This document shows positions 16,020-22,452 of a stretch of DNA of 38,638 bases, piece after piece; position 1 is the first letter of the stretch; each line of letters starts with the position of its first letter. The translations under genes and the position numbers were made by a program. The notes under the pieces were generated by a model that ran no database searches, had not been told where the DNA came from, and saw nothing but the letters and a program-made list of their open reading frames with translations. Source of the DNA: Opitutia bacterium (lineage in GTDB: Bacteria; Verrucomicrobiota; Verrucomicrobiia; Opitutales; Opitutaceae); contig PLOH01000107.1 of NCBI GenBank assembly GCA_003142955.1, positions 1 to 38,638 on the forward strand, read 5' to 3'.

Positions 16020-17003
16020 ATGATCATCACCCGTTCTCCTTTACGCATCTCACTGGGCGGCGGCGGCACTGACCTGCCTTCCTATTATCGGGAATATGGC
16101 GGATTTCTCGTCGCGGCCGCGATCGACAAATATGTCTATATCATAATTAACCAGCGCTTCGTGGAGCAGTTTCTCCTCAAATATTCCCTTCTTGAGGAAG
16201 TCGCAAGCGTCGCTGATATTCGGCATCCGATCATCCGGGAATCCTTGCGCGCCCTGGACAGCCAGCGCCCCAATCTGGAGATAACTTCGATCGCCGACAT
16301 CCCGGCGGGCACGGGTCTGGGTTCTTCGGGCAGCTTCACGACTGCGCTCCTCAAAGCACTCCACTCCTTCAAGAAGAATCTGATCTCGCCCGTGGAGCTG
16401 GCCGAACAAGCCTGCGATATCGAGATCAATCGATTGGGTGAGCCCATCGGCAAGCAGGACCAGTATATCGCCGCCATCGGCGGCATTACCGCCTTCACTT
16501 TCCACCAGGATGGCCGCGTCGAATATCGCCCCGCGCACCTTTCCGAGGAGACGCTGTTCAGCCTGGAAGACAACCTGCTCCTCTTCTTTACGGGCTACTC
16601 CCGCTCCGCCTCGACCATCCTGAAAGATCAAAACGACCGGGCAAAACAGAACGACCGGGCTATCCTGGAGAATCTTCATTTCACCAAGGAACTGGGCTTC
16701 AAGTCCCTCGCCGCCTTGGAAACCGGCAACCTCGCTGAATTCGCGCGTCTCATGGACGTGCATTGGCAGCACAAGAAGGCCCGTTCCACCGGAATGAGTA
16801 ATCCGCAGATCAACGCATGGTACGATTACGCCATGGCACACGGTGCCTCTGGCGGAAAAGTCATCGGTGCCGGGGGCGGCGGCTTCCTGATGTTCTACGC
16901 GGGGGACAAGGCGATGCTTCGCCACGCAATGAAGGAGAAGGGCCTGCAGGAAGTCCGATTCCGCTTCGACTTCGAGGGCACCAAGGTCGTGACGCAGAAC
17001 TGA
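16020..17003 (+). CDS. hddA: D-glycero-alpha-D-manno-heptose 7-phosphate kinase
   Basis: This 327-residue GHMP-family kinase converts D-glycero-D-manno-heptose 7-phosphate to the 1,7-bisphosphate using ATP. MIITRSPLRISLGGGGTDLP at 1-20 carries the HddA-type N-terminus, the ATP loop PAGTGLGSSGS is at 95-105, and the third GHMP motif KVIGAGGGGFLMF is at about 280-292. Length fits HddA. The alpha-anomer kinase plus a guanylyltransferase indicates the GDP-heptose branch, not the ADP-heptose branch with HldE. The frame is open far upstream through the pyrimidine tract, but the ATG at 16020 begins the family sequence exactly. HddC, GmhA and GmhB follow on the same strand, with a four-helix-bundle gene inserted between this gene and HddC. 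Confidence 0.92.
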   Translation: MIITRSPLRISLGGGGTDLPSYYREYGGFLVAAAIDKYVYIIINQRFVEQFLLKYSLLEEVASVADIRHPIIRESLRALDSQRPNLEITSIADIPAGTGLGSSGSFTTALLKALHSFKKNLISPVELAEQACDIEINRLGEPIGKQDQYIAAIGGITAFTFHQDGRVEYRPAHLSEETLFSLEDNLLLFFTGYSRSASTILKDQNDRAKQNDRAILENLHFTKELGFKSLAALETGNLAEFARLMDVHWQHKKARSTGMSNPQINAWYDYAMAHGASGGKVIGAGGGGFLMFYAGDKAMLRHAMKEKGLQEVRFRFDFEGTKVVTQN

Positions 17004-17046
17004 CGGAAAATCGGAAAGGCGGTGAAAGCGAAAAAGCGAGAAACGA
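17004..17046 (+). repeat. Purine-rich period-8 arm directly after the hddA stop codon
   Basis: CGGAAAAT, CGGAAAGG, CGGTGAAAG, CGAAAAAG and CGAGAAA follow in order directly after the TGA. They are reverse complements of the CGCTTTTC units at 17453-17535. Together the two arms bracket the four-helix-bundle gene as a degenerate inverted repeat. Confidence 0.8.
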
Positions 17047-17104
17047 TTGGATCCAGTGGAGATTCAAGACTCGCCACATGCTACGCGCCTGGGAGCGTCG
17101 GGAG

Positions 17105-17452
17105 ATGAAAACTGAATTTGAGGACCGCCCATTAGGGTTCTCGTTGGCCGTGATCCGGTTGGTAGCCGAGTTTCCCCGCTCTCCGGTCGGCGACGTTGTT
17201 GGCCGGCAGCTCTTGAAATCATCGACCGCCGTTGGCACGAACTATCGTGAGGCTAATCACGCTGAATCAAAGGAAGATTTCGTTCACAAGACTGGCATCG
17301 CAGAGAAGGAAGCCGCAGAAACCGTATACTGGCTGGAACTTTGCGACCGGGGAAAGATCGGAGTGGACGCAGAAGCACAGCGTCTCTTGACAGAAGCCAA
17401 TGAGCTGCTGGCAATTATCACCACCATCAACCGCAAGGCTAAACACCGTTAG
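17105..17452 (+). CDS. Four-helix-bundle protein (23S rRNA intervening-sequence-type)
   Basis: This 115-residue protein matches the small four-helix-bundle family first seen in 23S rRNA intervening sequences (TIGR02436/S23). FSLAVIRLVAEFP is in the first helix, QLLKSSTAVGTNYREANHAESKEDFVHKTGIAEKEAAETVYWLEL is the hallmark in the middle, and a closing ANELLAIITTINRKAK helix follows. These proteins form pentamers and their job is not well established. The ATG at 17105 has GGGAG 9 nt upstream; an ATG at 17078 would add 9 residues. It stands alone between hddA and hddC and is bracketed by purine- and pyrimidine-rich period-8 arms, which suggests insertion as a unit. It does not belong to the heptose pathway. 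Confidence 0.87.
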   Translation: MKTEFEDRPLGFSLAVIRLVAEFPRSPVGDVVGRQLLKSSTAVGTNYREANHAESKEDFVHKTGIAEKEAAETVYWLELCDRGKIGVDAEAQRLLTEANELLAIITTINRKAKHR

Positions 17453-17535
17453 CCTTCCTCCGTTCCTCGCTTTTCCGCTTATCCGCTTTCGCCTAATTTC
17501 CCGCTTTCCCATCTTCTCGCTTTCTCGCTTTTCCG
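17453..17535 (+). repeat. Pyrimidine-rich periodic tract (period ~8) directly before hddC
   Basis: The tract starts at the base after the TAG of the preceding gene and runs to the ATG at 17536 with CGCTTTTC, CGCTTATC, CGCTTTCG, CGCTTTCC, CGCTTTCT and CGCTTTTC units. No Shine-Dalgarno is present. It is the reverse-complement partner of the arm at 17004-17046. Confidence 0.88.
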
Positions 17536-18255
17536 ATGTATCCCGATTTTCCCGTCGCCATTCTCGCCGGCGGCCTCGCGACCCGCCTGCGGCCGTTGAC
17601 TGAAAAGGTGCCGAAGCTTTTGCTCGAGGTCGCGGGCGAGCCGTTTTTCTCCCATCAACTGCGGTTGCTGCAAAAGGCGGGTCTTACCAGGATTGTCCTC
17701 TGCGTGGGCCACTTGGGCGAGATGATCGAGGACCGTTATGGCGACGGGCGGTCTTGGGGAGTGCACATCGATTATTCGTTCGACGGTCCGAAACTCCTGG
17801 GCACCGGCGGGGCCTTGATTCACGCGCTTCCGTTGCTTGGTGACGCCTTCTACGTCCTATATGGCGACTCCTACCTGCCGATCGACTATCTCGACGTCGG
17901 CCGCGCTTTTCTGGCGTCGGGCCGGCAAGGCCTGATGACAGTCTATGAAAACCGGGGCCAATACGACTCCAGCAACGTCTGGTTCGAAGGCGGAAAGATC
18001 CGGGTCTACGACAAGAAGAACCGGCTGCCACAAATGCGCTACATCGACTACGGCCTGGGCCTGTTGCGGGCTTCCGGATTGGATGGGTGGCCACGGGACG
18101 CAGTCGTGGATCTGGCCGACGTCTACGGCCGCCTGGTCGCAACCGGCCATCTCGCCGGATACGAAGTAAGCCAGCGATTCTATGAAATCGGCTCGCCGGC
18201 AGGGTTAAGCGAACTCGATGCGCTGCTGCGAGCGGCCAAGACGCCGTCCCTCTGA
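17536..18255 (+). CDS. hddC: Nucleotidyltransferase, probable D-glycero-alpha-D-manno-heptose 1-phosphate guanylyltransferase
   Basis: This 239-residue protein has the sugar-nucleotidyltransferase loop AILAGGLATRLRPLTEKVPK at 8-27, the acceptor-binding GTGGALIHALPLLGDAFYVLYGDSYLP including the GD metal pair, and a C-terminal YEVSQRFYEIGSPAGL. It is a compact NTP_transferase. Placed between an HddA kinase and GmhA/GmhB, it most likely makes GDP-D-glycero-alpha-D-manno-heptose from the 1-phosphate and GTP. Nucleotide choice cannot be read with certainty, since HddC homologues share the fold with glucose- and mannose-1-phosphate enzymes, so the assignment rests on genomic context. The start follows a pyrimidine tract and is fixed by the conserved N-terminus. 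Confidence 0.84.
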   Translation: MYPDFPVAILAGGLATRLRPLTEKVPKLLLEVAGEPFFSHQLRLLQKAGLTRIVLCVGHLGEMIEDRYGDGRSWGVHIDYSFDGPKLLGTGGALIHALPLLGDAFYVLYGDSYLPIDYLDVGRAFLASGRQGLMTVYENRGQYDSSNVWFEGGKIRVYDKKNRLPQMRYIDYGLGLLRASGLDGWPRDAVVDLADVYGRLVATGHLAGYEVSQRFYEIGSPAGLSELDALLRAAKTPSL

Positions 18256-18324
18256 GGCGTCCCTCTTCAATGAACCCCGCCCTCACTCGTGGGCAATGAT
18301 GTCATCAAGTGATCGGTGGAGGAA

Positions 18325-18376
18325 GCCTGCTTGCCCGTTCGACTGGCTCAGGCCCCGAGCTTGTCGAGGAGCAGGC
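18325..18376. repeat. Imperfect long inverted repeat between hddC and gmhA
   Basis: The outer arms GCCTGC (18325-18330) and GCAGGC (18371-18376) and the inner arms TTCGACTGGCTC and GAGCTTGTCGAG with one mismatch pair across a 7-nt centre. The GAGCTTGTCGA core is of a type widespread between bacterial genes. The rest of the 286-nt gap shows nothing recognisable apart from the pyrimidine tract at its end. Confidence 0.65.
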
Positions 18377-18493
18377 GATTATTACCTCGGAATCGTCCTT
18401 CGCAAGGCCTACGGAGGACAGGTCGCGAACGAGCTCGCTTCCTACAATTAGTATGAAAACGGCGAAGCCGGTGGGCTCCCCCCGGAAGATCGA

Positions 18494-18541
18494 GCCCCTT
18501 TCAGTCTTTCAGTCCTTCAGCCTTTCCGATTTTCTCCTCCC
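18494..18541 (+). repeat. Pyrimidine-rich periodic tract (period ~8) directly before gmhA
   Basis: CTTTCAGT, CTTTCAGT, CCTTCAGC and CTTTCCGA are four octamer units, followed by TTTTCTCCTCCC and the ATG at 18542. It is shorter than the tracts before hddA and hddC, with the same period and the same lack of a Shine-Dalgarno. Confidence 0.85.
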
Positions 18542-19138
18542 ATGTCCTACTCAGTCCAACACCTGCAGGAAACGGCGGAGATCGTCGCCAAAATCGACCC
18601 GGCCGCCTGTGAGAAATGTGTCGCCGAGCTGCGGGGCGTTCGCGACCGCGGCGGCCGGCTGTTCATCCTGGGCGTCGGCGGCAGCGCGGCCAACGCCTCC
18701 CATGCGGTGAACGACTTCCGGAAAATCGCCGGTCTGGAATGTTACGCTCCCACGGATAATGTCTCCGAACTCACGGCCAGGACCAATGACGAGGGTTGGG
18801 CCAGCGTGTTTGCGGAGTGGCTGCGCGGCAGCCGTTTCAACGCCAAGGACGCGCTGCTCATCCTTTCGGTTGGTGGCGGCAACCTCGAGAAGAACGTGTC
18901 CCCGAATCTTGTCGCCGCGATCCAACTCGCCAAGCAGGTCGGCGCGAGGGTCATTGGACTGGTGGGCAAGGATGGCGGCTACACCGCGAAGGCGGCTGAT
19001 GCGTGTGTCATCGTGCCCACGGTCAACCCCAACAATGTCACGCCGCACTCCGAGGCCTTTCAGGCGGTGCTCTGGCATCTCTTCGTGTCACATCCGGACC
19101 TCAAGGTGAACCAGACCAAGTGGGAATCCGTGCGCTGA
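18542..19138 (+). CDS. gmhA: D-sedoheptulose 7-phosphate isomerase (phosphoheptose isomerase), SIS domain
   Basis: This 198-residue protein with a single SIS fold converts sedoheptulose 7-phosphate into D-glycero-D-manno-heptose 7-phosphate, the first committed step of heptose synthesis. LFILGVGGSAANASHAVNDF at 40-59 carries the phosphate-binding loop, LILSVGGGNLEKNVSPNL is the second loop, and the C-terminal HSEAFQAVLWHLFVSH carries the acidic and histidine residues expected at the metal/active site. NVSELTARTNDEGW is typical of this enzyme group in glycan loci. Length fits GmhA. It lies downstream of hddA and hddC and upstream of gmhB on the same strand. The start is fixed by the conserved N-terminus and lies directly after a pyrimidine tract. 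Confidence 0.9.
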   Translation: MSYSVQHLQETAEIVAKIDPAACEKCVAELRGVRDRGGRLFILGVGGSAANASHAVNDFRKIAGLECYAPTDNVSELTARTNDEGWASVFAEWLRGSRFNAKDALLILSVGGGNLEKNVSPNLVAAIQLAKQVGARVIGLVGKDGGYTAKAADACVIVPTVNPNNVTPHSEAFQAVLWHLFVSHPDLKVNQTKWESVR

Positions 19139-19152
19139 CACGCACGGATCAG

Positions 19153-19175
19153 GTCCCGCCGCGGCGCGGCGGGAC
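19153..19175. repeat. Perfect GC-rich hairpin between gmhA and gmhB
   Basis: A 10-bp perfect stem GTCCCGCCGC / GCGGCGGGAC with a 3-nt loop starts 14 nt after the gmhA stop. It is terminator-like in strength but has no U-run, so it could also stabilise an mRNA end or be a REP-type repeat. Confidence 0.75.
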
Positions 19176-19197
19176 TCAGAAGCCGGTCTTTAGGCAC

Positions 19198-19219
19198 CCA
19201 TTCCCTCTTTCTTTCTTTC
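19198..19219 (+). repeat. Short pyrimidine-rich tract before a possible GTG start of gmhB
   Basis: CCATTCCCTCTTTCTTTCTTTC ends exactly before GTG at 19220, copying the placement of the longer tracts. If the tracts mark real starts, gmhB begins at 19220 and not at the ATG at 19250. Confidence 0.5.
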
Positions 19220-19249
19220 GTGTCAGAAATTATCTTTCATCCAGTTCCA

Positions 19250-19843
19250 ATGAAGGAATACCGCGGGGCGCCGCGGGACGCGCGTCGCCCCGCGGTATTC
19301 CTTGATCGCGACGGCACGCTCAACGCCGCGGTGGTGCGCGACGGCCAGCCTTTCCCGCCCGGTTCGGTCGACGAGTTTGTGCTCCTGCCTGGAGTTGCGG
19401 AAGGATGCGCGCGGCTGAAGGCCGCCGGTTACGTGCTGGTCGTCGCCACCAACCAGCCGGATGTCGGTCGCGGCACGCAAACCCAGGCGGCGGTCGATGC
19501 GATCCACGCAAAGCTAGTTGAGCTACTCCCGATTGATCGAGTCGAGGTGAGCTACGATTCCGGCCGCGAAGACCCGCCGTCGCGCTTCCGCAAACCGGCG
19601 CCAGGGATGCTGCTGCGAGCTGCAGCAGAGCTCGATCTCGATTTGACCCGTTCGTGGATGGTGGGCGACCGCTGGCGTGACGTCGATTGCGGAAAGAGCG
19701 CCGGCTGCCGGACTGTCTTCATCGATGGCGGCTATTCCGAAGGGCTGCGGAACCAACCCGATTTCACCGCCCGGTCCTTCGCAGACGCCGTGAATATCAT
19801 CCTTGCGCAACGCAAAACCCCGGACTCAGTAACAGCACCATGA
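19250..19843 (+). CDS. gmhB: HAD-family D-glycero-D-manno-heptose 1,7-bisphosphate phosphatase
   Basis: This protein of 197 residues (207 if the GTG at 19220 is used) removes a phosphate from heptose 1,7-bisphosphate. HAD motif I VFLDRDGTLN is at 16-25 with D19 as nucleophile and D21 as acid/base. VVATNQPDVGRG is motif II, RKPAPGML carries the motif III lysine, and MVGDRWRDVDCGKSAG holds the motif IV acids. Unlike E. coli GmhB, no Cys/His zinc-binding loop is present; the corresponding stretch reads YDSGREDPPSRFRKP. Codons 2-18 are encoded by a perfect 18-bp inverted repeat, so the N-terminal KEYRGAPRDARR seems to be an added sequence. The stop overlaps the transaldolase start as ATGA (19840-19843). 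Confidence 0.87.
   Translation: MKEYRGAPRDARRPAVFLDRDGTLNAAVVRDGQPFPPGSVDEFVLLPGVAEGCARLKAAGYVLVVATNQPDVGRGTQTQAAVDAIHAKLVELLPIDRVEVSYDSGREDPPSRFRKPAPGMLLRAAAELDLDLTRSWMVGDRWRDVDCGKSAGCRTVFIDGGYSEGLRNQPDFTARSFADAVNIILAQRKTPDSVTAP
19253..19303. repeat. Perfect 18-bp inverted repeat inside the 5' end of gmhB
   Basis: AAGGAATACCGCGGGGCG (19253-19270) pairs perfectly with CGCCCCGCGGTATTCCTT (19286-19303) around a 15-nt centre. It begins directly after the ATG at 19250 and encodes the extra N-terminal residues. The reverse strand would encode an almost identical peptide (KEYRGATRVPRRPAVFL). In mRNA it would form a very stable hairpin over the initiation region. Confidence 0.9.
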
Positions 19844-20559
19844 TCTCCCTCAACAGCCTCAAGATCCAGATCTATGCCGACGGCGCCGACAAGGCCGGCA
19901 TCCTCGATCTTTACGCCAAGCCTTACATCAAGGGGTTGACCACCAATCCGTCGTTGATGAAGAAGGCCGGCATCAAGGATTACGAGGCGTTTGCCAAGGA
20001 CATCCTTCAGACCGTGACCGCCAAGCCCATCTCGCTCGAGGTCTTCTCCGATGAGTTTGCCGAAATGGAGCGGCAGGCGCTCAAGCTGGCGGACTGGGGG
20101 AAGAACGTCTACGTCAAGATTCCCATCACCAACTCGCGCGGCGAGCCGTCGCTCCCGCTGATTCGCGAACTGGCGGCGCGGCAGGTGCAGCTCAACATCA
20201 CCGCCATCTTGACGTTGGCGCAGGTCCGTGACGTGGCGACAGCGCTCAATCCCGCGGTGCCCTCCGTGGTTTCGGTTTTCGCCGGACGCATCGCCGATAC
20301 CGGCGTCGATCCTGTGCCGCTCATGCGCGCCAGTCTCGCTTTGTTGGAATGTCAGCCCAAGGCAGAGCTTCTCTGGGCCAGCGTGCGCGAAGTGTTGAAC
20401 ATCTTCCAGGCAGAGGAAAGTGGGTGCCACATCGTCACCGTTCCCCATGACATCCTGGCCAAGGCCGCCAAGCTCCTCGGCACGGACCTCGCCGCCCTTT
20501 CGCTCGACACCGTCAAGGGGTTTGCCAAGGATGCTGCTGCCGCCGGCTATACGCTGTGA
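19840..20559 (+). CDS. Transaldolase-family protein (TalC/fructose-6-phosphate aldolase-like)
   Basis: This 239-residue single-domain TIM barrel is of the short transaldolase type. KGLTTNPSLMKKAG is at 31-44, the Schiff-base lysine is in NVYVKIPITN (K93), SVFAGRIADTGVDP is the phosphate-site segment, and LWASVREVLN follows. Short transaldolases interconvert sedoheptulose 7-phosphate + glyceraldehyde 3-phosphate with erythrose 4-phosphate + fructose 6-phosphate. Because sedoheptulose 7-phosphate is the GmhA substrate and this gene overlaps gmhB as ATGA, it is a good candidate to supply the heptose precursor. That function is inferred; a fructose-6-phosphate aldolase or a sugar-specific aldolase activity cannot be excluded. 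Confidence 0.87.
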   Translation: MISLNSLKIQIYADGADKAGILDLYAKPYIKGLTTNPSLMKKAGIKDYEAFAKDILQTVTAKPISLEVFSDEFAEMERQALKLADWGKNVYVKIPITNSRGEPSLPLIRELAARQVQLNITAILTLAQVRDVATALNPAVPSVVSVFAGRIADTGVDPVPLMRASLALLECQPKAELLWASVREVLNIFQAEESGCHIVTVPHDILAKAAKLLGTDLAALSLDTVKGFAKDAAAAGYTL

Positions 20560-20577
20560 TATCTCCTTGGCTATCCA

Positions 20578-21324
20578 GTGAACCCACCACCTGTTCCCTG
20601 CACTCTTTCAGTCATCGTACCGGTTTTTGACGAGGTCGGCACCGTCCGGAAAACCCTTGATGCGCTGCTGGCAAAAGAGATTTCCGGCGCCTGCCTCGAA
20701 GTTCTGGTTGTCGAAAGCAACTCTACCGACGGTTCCAGAGAGGTAGTGCTCGGTTACCGCGATCATCCGCGCGTGAAGCTCATCCTGGAAGACCGGCCCA
20801 GCGGCAAGGGTCATGCTGTGCGCGCCGGCTTCGCTGCCGCCACCGGGGACATTTTGTTGATCCAGGACGCGGATCTGGAATACGACATGGCCGATTACGA
20901 GACCCTCCTGGCTCCGATCCTCGCCGGACGGCAGGCCTTCGTGCTCGGCTCGCGGCACGGCCGGGGTGGTTGGGCCATCCGGAAATTCAATGACCAGCCC
21001 TTCCAGGCCTTTGTGCTCAATGTCGCGCACTGGACGTTCACCCTGCTGATCAACGTATCGCTCGGCATCTGGCTGAAGGATCCGTTCACCATGTACAAGG
21101 TCTTCCGCCGCGATTGCCTGAATGGCCTCACCTTCACCTGCAATCGCTTCGATTTCGACTGGGAGCTGCTGATCAAGCTCATTCGCAAAGGCTACCGGCC
21201 GATCGAGATTCCCATCACCTACCGATCCCGCTCATTCCAACAGGGCAAGAAGGTCCGGATGTTCCGCGATCCGTTTACCTGGCTGGTTGCCTGGGCCAAA
21301 GCCCGGTTTGGCCGCCTCGGTTGA
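20578..21324 (+). CDS. GT2-family glycosyltransferase (DPM1-like)
   Basis: This 248-residue protein is made mostly of a GT-A fold. LSVIVPVFDEVGTV is at 10-23, VVESNSTDGSREVV at 43-56, and the metal-binding pair lies in QDADLEYD. The DPM1-like segment SGKGHAVRAGFAAATGD comes before it and a KDPFTMYKVFRRD acceptor segment after it. One or two hydrophobic stretches (FTLLINVSLGIWL) may touch the membrane. It would attach a sugar to polyprenyl phosphate or a glycan acceptor. The frame starts with GTG at 20578 and I see no better alternative. It follows the transaldolase by 18 nt and is probably co-transcribed with it. Confidence 0.86.
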   Translation: MNPPPVPCTLSVIVPVFDEVGTVRKTLDALLAKEISGACLEVLVVESNSTDGSREVVLGYRDHPRVKLILEDRPSGKGHAVRAGFAAATGDILLIQDADLEYDMADYETLLAPILAGRQAFVLGSRHGRGGWAIRKFNDQPFQAFVLNVAHWTFTLLINVSLGIWLKDPFTMYKVFRRDCLNGLTFTCNRFDFDWELLIKLIRKGYRPIEIPITYRSRSFQQGKKVRMFRDPFTWLVAWAKARFGRLG

Positions 21325-21393
21325 GTTTGGTCAGGATCGGACGCACACTATTCGTTTGGCTTGGTTTGAATTGGCGTCTTTTGTCACTCTTCC

Positions 21394-22452
21394 ATGGCCA
21401 AAACCATCCTTGTTACCGGCTCGTCCGGGCTGATCGGTTCCGAGGTTTGCGTCTATTTCGCACGCGAACTGGGCTATCAGGTCCACGGCCTTGACAACAA
21501 CCAGCGGGCGGTGTTCTTCGGACCACAGGGCGACACTCGATGGAACCAGCGCCGACTGCAGGAGAACCTGCCGGGTTTCGTCCACCATGAACTCGATATC
21601 CGCGACCGGGCCGGCGTGCTCGCGCTCGTCCGCCAGCTCAAACCCGCCGCCATCGTTCACACCGCCGCGCAGCCCAGCCACGACCGGGCTGCGGCCATCC
21701 CGTTCGACGATTTCGACACGAATGCCGGTGGGACGCTGAACCTTCTTGAGGCGGCGCGCCAGGCCTGCCCCGAGTCGCCGTTCGTCAATATGTCGACCAA
21801 CAAGGTCTACGGCGACGCCCCCAATCTCATCAAGCTCGTCGAACTCGAAAGCCGCTGGGATTACGCCGATCCGGAGTACGTTCATGGGATTCCGGAGACT
21901 TTTACGATCGACCAGTCGAAGCACTCGCTCTTCGGCGCTTCCAAAGTGGCAGCGGACGTCATGGTGCAGGAGTACGGCCGCTATTTCGGCCTGCCCACCT
22001 GCTGCCTGCGCGGCGGCTGCCTCACCGGTCCGAATCACTCAGGGGTCGAACTTCACGGCTTCCTCAGCTACCTCGTGAAATGCAACCTGGAGGGCCGGGA
22101 ATACCGGGTGTTTGGCTACAAGGGCAAGCAGGTGCGGGACAACATTCACGCGCTCGACGTCGCGCGTTTCATGGCGGCCTTTGTGTCCGCGCCGCGTGCC
22201 GGCGAGGTCTACAATCTTGGTGGCGGGAAGGCGAACTCCTGCTCGATCATCGAGGCATTCGGCCTCACCGAGAAGTACACCGGCAAAAAGCAGACCTCGG
22301 TTTATGTGGATCAGAACCGCATCGGCGATCACATCTGCTACTATTCCGACCTGCGCAAGATGCGCGCGCACTATCCGCAGTGGGATATCAGCGTAAGCCT
22401 GGAAGAGACGATCCGGCAAATCGTGGAGGCCTGGCGCCAGCGCAGCCACTGA
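21394..22452 (+). CDS. NAD-dependent sugar epimerase, CDP-paratose/tyvelose 2-epimerase-like
   Basis: This 352-residue extended SDR has [11 protein letters not shown] at 8-18, [10 protein letters not shown] at 34-43, MSTNKVYGD at 133-141, and [22 protein letters not shown] in the C-terminal half. The set matches the CDP-tyvelose 2-epimerase (RfbE)-like group. The usual catalytic tyrosine of YxxxK is phenylalanine here (F180 in [12 protein letters not shown]184 kept). Tyvelose itself is not implied, since no CDP-sugar genes lie nearby; the substrate may be another nucleotide sugar. It is separated from the GT2 gene by 69 nt and from rfbC by 351 nt. Confidence 0.83.
   Translation: MAKTILVTGSSGLIGSEVCVYFARELGYQVHGLDNNQRAVFFGPQGDTRWNQRRLQENLPGFVHHELDIRDRAGVLALVRQLKPAAIVHTAAQPSHDRAAAIPFDDFDTNAGGTLNLLEAARQACPESPFVNMSTNKVYGDAPNLIKLVELESRWDYADPEYVHGIPETFTIDQSKHSLFGASKVAADVMVQEYGRYFGLPTCCLRGGCLTGPNHSGVELHGFLSYLVKCNLEGREYRVFGYKGKQVRDNIHALDVARFMAAFVSAPRAGEVYNLGGGKANSCSIIEAFGLTEKYTGKKQTSVYVDQNRIGDHICYYSDLRKMRAHYPQWDISVSLEETIRQIVEAWRQRSH

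Noticed and set aside
10731-18541. CRISPR array
   Set aside because: The repeated units are 6-8 nt, degenerate and contiguous, with no unique spacers of 25-40 nt.
19153-19175. Rho-independent terminator between gmhA and gmhB
   Set aside because: The stem is strong but no U-run follows, so I list it only as a hairpin.
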